NCBI GenBank assembly: GCA_002286855.1
Contig: NRSV01000006.1
Span: 186,001-250,000, forward strand
Origin: Bipolaris cookei
Taxonomy: Eukaryota > Ascomycota > Dothideomycetes > Pleosporales > Pleosporaceae
Length of the DNA stretch: 64,000 nucleotides
Direction of reading: 5' to 3'
Shown piece by piece: positions 56,390 to 64,000 of the stretch (positions are counted from its first letter, which is position 1; each line of letters opens with the position of its first letter). The notes below the pieces were generated by a model. It saw only the letters and a program-made list of their open reading frames with translations. It made no database searches and had not been told where the DNA came from. Made by a program: the position numbers and the translations under genes.

Positions 56390-56996
56390 ATGGTGAGCTA
56401 GTCAGGGCGCGCAATACCTCGGAAGATGCTGACCTCCATAGTCCGCCCAAAACTCTGCGGGTATCCAGACCCTGCTCGATGTAAGCCGGCGTAGCCCACT
56501 ATCACCTCCACCATAGCTCACATGGTACACAGGCCGAGCGTGAAGCTCAGAAGATCGTCCAGCAAGGTACGTCGCTTCCACAGATAGCTTTCAGGAGCAA
56601 TCGCTGACGCCAGGATAGCAAGAGAATGTAAATCAGACTGCATACATCCCACCAAAGCACCGCTCTAACCAGGCCAGACCGCACCAAGCGCGTAAAGGAC
56701 GCCCGAAACGAAGCGCAAAAGGAAATCGACGACTACAGGAACGAGAAGGAGTCCGAGTACCAGAAGTTTGAGAAGGAAGTATGCAGCCGAGTCATGTCGA
56801 TATGCATAGGGCATTCAGAAAGCTAACAACAGTGCAGCACAGCTCAGGCAACCAAAAGGCTGAAGAGGACGCAAAGAAGGAAACTGACTCCAAGATCAAG
56901 GAGATTGAGGAGATTGGCAACAAGTCAGGTGGAAAGGTTGTTGACCAGTTGATTGAGGCCGTCATCAGCGCACACCCAGAGCCACCAAAGAAATAA
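56390..56996 (+). CDS. VMA10: V-type ATPase subunit G
   Basis: Six coding exons encode 114 residues, the same length as yeast Vma10: 56390-56392, 56442-56480, 56533-56566, 56619-56627, 56678-56778 and 56838-56996. The protein begins MSAQNSAGIQTLLDAEREAQ, continues with KIVQQAREYRTKRVKDARNE, then a long charged helix, and ends with GGKVVDQLIEAVISAHPEPP. Subunit G forms, with subunit E, the peripheral stalks of the proton pump on the vacuolar membrane. Two structures are unusual. The first coding exon is just the ATG, and the fourth exon has only nine bases. Without that exon the Ala-Arg-Glu-Tyr step between the two helical parts cannot be made in frame. The introns are 49-59 nt with good signals. 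Confidence 0.93.
56619..56627 (+). other. Nine-base microexon of VMA10
   Basis: These nine bases (CAAGAGAAT) are flanked by a TAG acceptor and a GTAAAT donor. Joined to the exons on either side they give the in-frame residues Ala-Arg-Glu-Tyr, which are usual at this place in the family. Confidence 0.85.
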
Positions 56997-57527
56997 AGAC
57001 GGATAAAGGCGGGCAGTCCTTCGGAGATGCAAGTGAGTAGTCAAGAGTATCTATTGTCAAAGAGTCAAGCACTTTGAGCAGCGTAGCAAGCGGTGTTTCC
57101 TGCACAACACCCTGTAGCGCCAAGGTTCAACTACACTTTCCAGTTTCTATACAATATACGAGACACTACGAGAACAGTACCAACGTGTACCAAGTGAAGT
57201 GCATAGGTTCGCCATGATTACATCAGCAACGCCCTCTGTATTTGGTTATCTGCGCGTACCAGTAGCCTGGATCTTACAACCAAGTTTCCAGATTCATGAC
57301 CACATTTGGAACACAAAACCCTCGCGCATGTTTTGAAAGCCACGTTGCTTCCGCAGGAAACCTGCGATACGCGAACATCTATCAATACTTGACATGTTTA
57401 CCTATAAGACTCTCCATGCTGTCACAGACCCTAGTCCACGTTCGCTAATGTGCCTACGTCATACATGGAGTGCAACTTCAAACTTCAACAAGTCTCATCA
57501 TTCCCACTCAGCACGCTGTATGATCCA
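56997..57527. other. Intergenic, VMA10 3' end to lipase start
   Basis: About 530 bp, with the 3' region of VMA10 and the promoter of the lipase-like gene. An in-frame Met at 57,450 upstream of the chosen lipase start lies here. Confidence 0.45.
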
Positions 57528-58975
57528 ATGATTGGAATATGTATTCGAGCGACTTTGCGCTCTCCTGCATCCAGGCCGCTGCATATCCTTGCCAACCCAA
57601 TCTATGCGTATTACCGCCAGTTCAGTAGCTCGCAATGGCACAAAGAAGATCCGCGTATACCCGGTGCTGGTCGCGAAATCATAGATGAGTTTGCTGTGCT
57701 ACGTGAAAAATATGGTACTTTCGCACAAACCGTTCGTCAGCCCAAGAGCTAGCAGCTGATGCCGTCCAGATGCTCCCGTATGCATGCAGATCTACCCTGC
57801 ATCATCTCTTCTGACCCTGGCAGAAAAACACTATAGTCCTTGCCCATGGCCTGCTTGGATTTGATGAACTGCGCCTAGCAGGACAATTCATACCGGGTAT
57901 CCAGTACTGGCGAGGAATCACCGATGCGTTGGCAAAAAAAGGCATTGAAGTTATTGTAGCTGCCGTTCCACCGAGTGGGAGCATAGAAAACAGATCGGCG
58001 AAGCTGGCAGAGAGCATCGCACTCAAAGCCAAGGGCAAGCAAGTCAATATCATTGCGTAAGTGAAAATTCTAGATCAAAACTCTGACGAACATGTTGCTA
58101 ACGCATGGCAGGCATAGCATGGTATGATGCATGAACCGATTGACATGGCATTCGATAACTGACGTTTGGCTAGGGGTAATAACATGCGTTCTTAGCCAAG
58201 AAGCATATGCTAAGTTGTGACAGAGGACTCGATTCACGATACATGATTAGCCGTCTTCGGCCAACGGATTTCAAGATCCTCTCCCTGACCACTATAGCAA
58301 CGCCTCATAGGGGCTCAGCATTCGCAGACTACATGTTTGAGACCATTGGCCGTACGTCTATGAGATCTCCTTGAACTCTTGTACTAACTCAGCCAGCTCG
58401 CCATATCAAACGTATCTACAAGGCCATGGAGTACTTTGGACTTGAGACTGGAGCGTTCTCGCAGCTTACACAGGAATACATGAAGACGAGCTTCAACCCT
58501 AGGACTCCAGACGTACCTGATGTCAGGTATTACTCGTATGGCGCATCCTTGGAGCCCAGCCGGTGGTCCATATTTGCGCCGTCACACGCAATTATCAAGC
58601 CCATCGAGGGTGTAAATGACGGGTTGGTTAGGTATGTCTAGATGTGCTTGAATATGTGTATAGGAAAACGGCTAAGCAATTGAAAAGTGTAGAAGCAAGC
58701 CGATGGGGCGACTATAAAGGCACGTTGATTGGTGTGAGCCATCTGGACTTGATCAATTGGACGAACCGTTTGAAGTGGTTCTTTTGGGAGCTTACTGGCA
58801 GCAAGCGCAAGTATGCACAACCGAGTTTGTCTTTGGTTTGAGGTGATGTTGACCATGCTCTAGCTTCAACGCCATTGCATTCTATCTTGACATCTGCGGT
58901 AGGCAGCCCATAGTCAGATCACCCTAAGGCTCTTGCTAATACTCTATAGATATGCTAGCAAAGGAAAACTTGTAA
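57528..58975 (+). CDS. Lipase-like alpha/beta-hydrolase, nine exons
   Basis: Nine exons: 57528-57731, 57824-58056, 58112-58121, 58174-58175, 58224-58351, 58397-58631, 58688-58810, 58864-58898 and 58950-58975. They give 331 residues. The N terminus (ICIRATLRSP...YYRQFSSSQ) looks like a mitochondrial presequence. The lipase core starts with TIVLAHGLLGFDEL and reaches the nucleophile elbow AHSMGG, then GLDSRYMISRL, TIATPHRGS, NDGLVSVEASRWGDYKG and GVSHLDLINWTN with the catalytic His. It ends FNAIAFYLDICDMLAKENL. The elbow is encoded by three exons of 10, 2 and 128 bases, and the 2-base exon is needed to make GG. The first donor (GTTCGT) and the acceptor AAG before exon 7 are less usual. Acyl-glycerol or ester cleavage in mitochondria is inferred. 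The start could be at 57,450. Confidence 0.85.
58174..58175 (+). other. Two-base exon between two lipase introns
   Basis: The bases GG lie between a CTAG acceptor (intron 58122-58173) and a GTAATA donor (intron 58176-58223). Only with these two bases does the message read Met-Gly-Gly-Leu-Asp, the expected sequence after the catalytic Ser. Stepwise removal of two nearly adjacent introns is the simplest reading. Confidence 0.6.
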
Positions 58976-59708
58976 TCACTTGGATACGACAGCATGCATA
59001 TGGAATGCGATCAGCTGATCGGCACAATTCAGGAAAGATAGCTATGGCTGTTTTGTTCCCACAAGTCGAAGTCGTTGGACAGCTTGAAATCTAATATTCC
59101 AAAAGAACAAACTTCACCCAACCCTTGCCGGATTAGCCGCAAACGGGTCCCTTGCTGCGCCGAAGTACGATACTGCAATCAGACAAGGGGGCTGGCTTCA
59201 GCCGGAACTGCGGCTGTAGATGGGGCTGTGTAATACTGCAAGTTATCCAGCATAGGAAAATGGCACCTCGAGAGATGCGCATGTGTTGAGGATGAAAAAA
59301 TGAGGAGCAGGCAAGACATATGATGATTGATTGATATATCTAGTTATATATGATGGCTGCAAGTATGACATTGCTGTGGTGTTGTCGCTGCAGAGCTCAC
59401 GCCATGACGTCTGCGGGGGAGGCTGCCAAAAGAACCCCCGCAGGCATCCGTTTTGCGACATATTTCAGGCTGTGATCGCAAACGCCCTCAAGACGTGACA
59501 CGCGTAATTCGGGCTTAGCCGCTGCATCAGAAATGTCGCCAATGCACTTGATCCGACTTGTACTCCTCCACCAGTCTAGTTTCTGACCTTGACATGTCGC
59601 TCTTGTATCCATAAAGTTTACGACTTCCCACCGTGCGCCATCACGACACGTTGAAGCCTAAGCCGAGGGCATCATCCTGACATCCCGGTCAGCATATCTC
59701 TGCCCAAC
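58976..59708. other. Intergenic, lipase 3' end to arrestin start
   Basis: About 730 bp containing the lipase 3' region and the arrestin promoter. No gene, repeat or regulatory motif was recognised. Confidence 0.45.
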
Positions 59709-61266
59709 ATGATTGTCAGCATCGTGCTGGAGCATCCGCACGACCACTACACCAATCTCGACGTCATACAAGGTAGGGTCTTTTTGCGCGTGCCGAATCC
59801 GACAAACCTCAGCAGTATCATCGTCAAGCTCGAAGGCGAGAGCAGGACCCGGTTGCTGGCGCCCGTACATCCAAACAGACCCGACAAGCAGAGACCCGTC
59901 CTGGAGATACACAAGTTCCTATATCAGACGCTGTTGGTATGGCCAACAAATGTGCGCCCGGAAGATATCAATCCCAAATCAGCTTTTACTATCAATGCTG
60001 GCTCATATGAATATCCATTCCAATTCAAGGTGCGAAGATGCTGCATATCCACGGTCTAATAACAGTCATGCAGAGGGCTAATCTTGACAGTAGCTCCCTA
60101 TGAACACGCAATGTCAGCAAACAAACAACCCAATCTCGACCGTTTCCTTTTCGAATACAATTCCCGAGTTTGCAAAGACACCAACCCAGCACATCAAGGC
60201 TACACTGCCGCCCACTCTGAGTGGCTTTCCCGGGGAGGCCGAGATACGTTACTTTGTCAAGGTGACGGTGAGCAGGCCGTCATTCTTCAAGGAGAACCCC
60301 CGAGCAATTGCAAACTTTACGTTTCTTCCCATTGAACCGCCTCGGCCAGAGCGGACAGACGGTGAGGCATATGCAAGAAGGCAGCATGAGTTCTTGGAAA
60401 ATGCCGTGAGTGTAGCAGCGAGCAAGATGCCCAGCTTCCTGGACCGGAAGAGTTCTTCGGCAAGCATGCGGTCTGCACAGCCACCAGGCAATATGGGGCC
60501 ACGCGTAGCGATTGATGCACGGCTGCCAAACCCTGCAATTCTTACAATCAATCAAGACCTTCCGCTGCGAGTGCTTATCAAGAATGTCAGCGCCCGAAGC
60601 AAGAACATATATCTGCAAATGCTGCAGGTTGAGCTGATTGGATACACGAGAGTAAAAGCACATGAGGTGGCGCGTACAGAGTCGAACAGCTGGATATTAT
60701 GTTCTTTCAGCAACATGGCGATACCACTTGGGTCGCCAGAGGACCCTATAGACACTGAAGTTCCAATCAACTCAGAGTACTGGTCTGGCAAGCCGGTGCC
60801 CAATACAGTATCACCCAGCTTCACCACGTGCAATCTGTCTCGCTTCTACGAGCTAGAAATCCGGGTTGGTCTTGGCTATGGGAGCTACAAGCATGGAGAG
60901 GACCAACTGATTGTCTTGCCGCTCAGATTGCCAGTCAAGGTATTTTCGGGTATTGCGCCTCCAAAAGCATTGCTAGAGGCTGGGTTCAATGCACAGGGAG
61001 CTGGGAAGCCGGCCACACTTCATGTTCCGCAGTACGGACAGGCTCCGTATGCTCCCCCCTCACCACAAGTGGGCTTCGCCAACAGCAATGCGTTTGCCGG
61101 GCAGCCCGTACACGCTCAAAATGCACCGTCTTACGATGATGCACCACCGAGCTACGAAGACGCAGTTGGACAGGACCTTCCGCCCATCAATGGGTATCGG
61201 GGTAGTTACCAACCACCTCCCGTGCCCGAGGGCGGGTCTGGATTCGCAGACGAAAAGAGACGATGA
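59709..61266 (+). CDS. Alpha-arrestin, ubiquitin-ligase adaptor
   Basis: Two exons (59709-60029 and 60094-61266) encode 497 residues. The 64-nt intron ends at a CAGTAG acceptor, which alone keeps the family reading FQFKLP. The arrestin N domain covers about residues 1-190 (IVLEHPHDHYTNLDVIQGRV, SSIIVKLEGESRTRL, YEYPFQFKLP and GEAEIRYFVKVTV). The C domain follows to about 410, starting near NPAILTINQDLPLRVLIKN. The tail is Pro-rich and holds the PPSYEDA motif plus PSYDDAPP. PPxY-type sites bind WW domains of the Rsp5/HulA ligase. Such proteins bring nutrient transporters or receptors to ubiquitination and endocytosis. The cargo is unknown. The first Met of the arrestin fold is taken as the start. 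Confidence 0.9.
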
Positions 61267-62739
61267 AGGGGGCTGGTCAGTGGACAGAAGAGGGGAGAGT
61301 CCGGCCGCGGATCGACAGTGCAGCAGTTCTAGAGAACCATACAATGGCCAGGAAGATGCTTGGGCTGCGACATAGGTCTCAAGCGCGTGCGGAAAGCGGA
61401 AGCAAGAGTGGAGACATGCAAGAGGGTAGGAAGAAGAGGATATTTTGGGTTTGTATCCAATAATCATTCTTGTTAATGGCACTGCGGAAACATGGGAAGG
61501 GGGGGGGAGTGGAGCAGAATGAAACAGTGTATTTATTTGGCGAGGTGCATGTCGAGGCTGGTGTCCAATCAAGAGGGCGCCGTGTTTGATTCTTTTACAG
61601 ACGAGATGGCCCCTCTGGAAGGGTGCGGGGTACGTGTGATGGGTGTGACCGGTGAGGTTGTCTGGATGGCACCGTCGCATAGCGGCAAAAAGCCACTATG
61701 CACGCGAGGCATTTACGCGACCTTGTTGTATTGTGTGCGTGTTGTTTTGGGCCAAGAGGACGAAGGCTGTGTTGTGTTTTGGCAATGACAACAGGCATTG
61801 TCAGGGCGAGCTGGTGGGTCATGTGACGTGTGTGGGCCAGGTGCCAACAGAATGCAAGGCTGGCGGCCACGAGACTGGCGTGGTGTTGACACTGGCCAGG
61901 CACATGGCACTCGGCCTCGTCTCGCGCCTCGCCGGCTAGCAATCGATAACCTCGCATCCCACGTTTCTGACGGGGTCCGATCCATGAACCAAACGCAAAT
62001 AGTCTACCCAAACGGTGTTTATTGTTATCGTGTTTGGTCGAATCGCGTTTCTCCAGGACAACGTGCAGATCACTAATAGAGCCGACCCGACGCGTCGTGC
62101 CTGGCTTGTCGACGAGCTAGCAGGCCTACACGCGACCTGGAGGGCTGACGGCCAGTCACAGATGCCCAGCCACCGCTTCTTCGACATGGCCGCCAACACC
62201 ATGCACGACTACTGCAAGTGCTCCATGCACCATCTATTGCGTCTCTCTTGCTCATTGGCTGGCCGGCTTGGTTGTTTCAAGCCCGGCCTTGGCTGCAGGT
62301 CCACTCAACCACTTGGTCGAATCGTCGCGTCAAACACCATATATACACGTCCTCGCACCGCGACATAGTCGTGTTTTCCCATCAATTCTTCGCCTACTCT
62401 GCGTTAACTCCTGGGAATCTGCTGGCAACCTCGTTGGCCCCTATGGGAAACTATCTTTGACTCACACTTGCATGCTCGCGTGTAGCGTGGATCCCGCCCC
62501 GCTTTTTACAACATGGCCAGAGAAGGTAAATACCGTTTCGACGAAGGCCATGGCCGTTGCCGTAGTCTTGTTTCCTGAGGACTTTTACTTTTTTTACCTT
62601 GCTCGAATGCTGGATGTTTGACACGACTCTCACAATATTCTTAAAATTCACTACAAGACTGATTCCGTGACGAATTCATACCCAACCTGCATCCAATCGG
62701 TACCCGCTTTTGCATGCCACACCATTTACTATACCCAAA
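61267..62739. other. Intergenic, about 1.5 kb, no gene seen
   Basis: This stretch lies between the arrestin gene and the F-box-like gene, both on the plus strand. It has GT-rich and C-rich patches and many short frames, but no domain or splice structure I can support. Confidence 0.45.
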
Positions 62740-64000
62740 ATGTACTCACAGCGACGAACGCCCCCACCGCTGAAGCGATCGAATTCGGGAGCAAGCTACA
62801 ACAGCTATGCCAGCGCTGCCACTACTGTGTCACGATCGAGCTCCAAGCTGCTATTTGGTGAAATTCCACTCAGTCCTGTGACGAGCACTGATGGAAGATG
62901 TAAGCAGGCCTCTCCCGTGACCATGCATTCATATATTAACCAAACCAAAGCAATCCCATCCAATGGCTCCATCTGCAACCTAGTGCTCTCTACAAGCTCC
63001 GTCTTCTTGCGCTTCTGGCTGAATGATGACTGTCGCAACAATGTGCTCGACCGCATCGAGTCTGAAGACCTGGCCAATTTGCGTCTTGTATGCCACGACT
63101 TCTCGTCAAAGGCCGCATCGCGACTCTTTGAGAAGATGACTGTGACATTCAAGACTTCTACCTTTACCAAGCCTGCGCGCATGGAGGCGCTTTCAAGGAT
63201 AGGTCGCCATGTCAAGACCTTTACCTTTTACATGCCCCATACCCCAGAGACTTGCCTACCACCCATCATCGACCCATTGACTGGCACAGAGAAGCAATTC
63301 CTCTATGAGCCACAAGTTCAAATCCCTCAGTGTGGTCCAGCCAAAGATAAAGCACCCAAGTACGGCAACTGGGAGATGCAAGATCTGCTCATCAAGCAGT
63401 ACCCGCCGCTGTTCCATGCGGCTACTAACGTCCCTGCCTTTTGCGCTGCCTTTTCCGAACTCATTAACCTCACTCATCTCAAAGTCTCGTGCCCGGGATC
63501 TACTGGTGCACAGCGACATCGCCGTGGTGTTGTAGATTACGCGCTCATTTCCCTTCGCATTGCCATTGAACGCGCACCACTATACAGCCTGTCTGCCCTA
63601 TCGCTTCTTCCCATCCACCCAGGCGGCCTACTTTACCTCCACCCCATGCACAGCTTCGGTAGCACACCATCGTCCGCCAAGCGCTGGCGACAAATCCGCC
63701 GGCTCTCCATCTGCATGGAGAGCGTACCCTTTGCATCAACATCCCTCCGAACCCGCACTCAATCCCTAGAGCACCTCCGCATCCTACACGCCTACCTCGC
63801 GACCCTTTCGCGCAACCTCACCCGCGTCTTCTTCCGTTGGAAAGGCGCCCGCGGCCCCTCCCCCCTATCTCTCGACCTCGAGCCCTGCATGCTCCCCACC
63901 CCAGACCAAAGCACCCAGCATCCTTCTCTCCGCACCCTCCCTCACGGCCCCCGCCCCCTCACCTTCCCCCGCCTGCGCATCATGGAACTCGAAAACGCCA
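62740..64000 (+). CDS. F-box-like protein, cut by the window edge
   Basis: The frame is open from the ATG to the end of the window, at least 420 codons, with no stop. An N-terminal Ser-rich segment (KRSNSGASYNSYASAATTV) precedes an F-box-like motif: NVLDRIESEDLANLRLVCHD followed by FSSKAASRLFEKMTVTF. Downstream sequence looks like irregular leucine-containing repeats typical of fungal F-box proteins, which choose targets for SCF ubiquitin ligases. A candidate 51-nt intron (62900-62950, GTAAGC donor, TTAAC branch, AAG acceptor) lies before the motif. Its length is a multiple of three, so the frame is open with or without it. The C terminus lies beyond the window. Target unknown. Confidence 0.75.
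   Translation, partial: MYSQRRTPPPLKRSNSGASYNSYASAATTVSRSSSKLLFGEIPLSPVTSTDGRCKQASPVTMHSYINQTKAIPSNGSICNLVLSTSSVFLRFWLNDDCRNNVLDRIESEDLANLRLVCHDFSSKAASRLFEKMTVTFKTSTFTKPARMEALSRIGRHVKTFTFYMPHTPETCLPPIIDPLTGTEKQFLYEPQVQIPQCGPAKDKAPKYGNWEMQDLLIKQYPPLFHAATNVPAFCAAFSELINLTHLKVSCPGSTGAQRHRRGVVDYALISLRIAIERAPLYSLSALSLLPIHPGGLLYLHPMHSFGSTPSSAKRWRQIRRLSICMESVPFASTSLRTRTQSLEHLRILHAYLATLSRNLTRVFFRWKGARGPSPLSLDLEPCMLPTPDQSTQHPSLRTLPHGPRPLTFPRLRIMELENA

Overview
This 64 kb window is nuclear DNA of a filamentous ascomycete (Pezizomycotina). The gene set and gene structures suggest a dothideomycete such as a member of Pleosporales, but that placement is inference. Almost every gene is broken by short introns of about 45-140 nt with fungal GTRNGY donors, CTRAY branch sites and YAG acceptors. 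Typical lineage proteins are present: HET-C, a HET-domain protein, an HsbA-type surface protein, a GT2 hyphal-growth glycosyltransferase, a berberine-bridge-type oxidoreductase, and a Tad-type LINE relic with zinc knuckles. I rebuilt exon structures by hand so that every spliced CDS is a whole number of codons.

Layout. 0.8-8.2 kb: an allorecognition-like block, all on the minus strand, with a HET-C homologue, a HET-domain gene directly upstream, and an orphan two-helix membrane protein. 8.2-11.1 kb: gene-poor, with a short tandem repeat and a degenerate open stretch. 11.1-14.0 kb: GT2 glycosyltransferase (minus). 16.3-18.0 kb: membrane-anchored GH16 glucanase-like protein (plus). 21.3-23.1 kb: cytochrome P450 (minus). 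24.0-24.8 kb: LINE ORF1 remnant. 26.5-30.0 kb: divergent pair of a kelch protein (minus) and a coilin-like nuclear protein (plus). 30.6-31.8 kb: MetE-like protein. 36.2-36.9 kb: HsbA-like secreted protein. 37.4-38.5 kb: proline iminopeptidase (minus). 38.7-40.5 kb: FAD oxidoreductase (minus). 41.4-43.5 kb: TINA/Msd1/ADIP-like spindle-pole protein. 45.3-46.1 kb: CBM48-like glycogen-binding-fold protein. 46.1-53.5 kb: gene-free stretch with a (TAC)46 microsatellite. 53.5-54.4 kb: GPI-type Gly/Ser-rich surface protein (minus). 55.9-57.0 kb: divergent pair PET117 (minus) and VMA10 (plus). 57.5-59.0 kb: nine-exon lipase-like hydrolase. 59.7-61.3 kb: alpha-arrestin. 62.7 kb to the right edge: F-box-like protein, incomplete.

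How the genes relate. Most are unrelated housekeeping or surface genes, and there is no metabolic cluster. The functional grouping I find most convincing is HET-C next to a HET-domain gene, which recalls the linked het-c/pin-c incompatibility pair of Neurospora. PET117 (cytochrome oxidase assembly) and VMA10 (V-ATPase subunit G) share a 197 bp intergenic region, as do the kelch and coilin-like genes (281 bp). Two gene structures stand out: VMA10 has an ATG-only first coding exon and a 9-nt microexon, and the lipase appears to have a 10-nt exon followed by a 2-nt exon, so that two introns are almost back to back. I recognised no tRNA, rRNA or CRISPR array.
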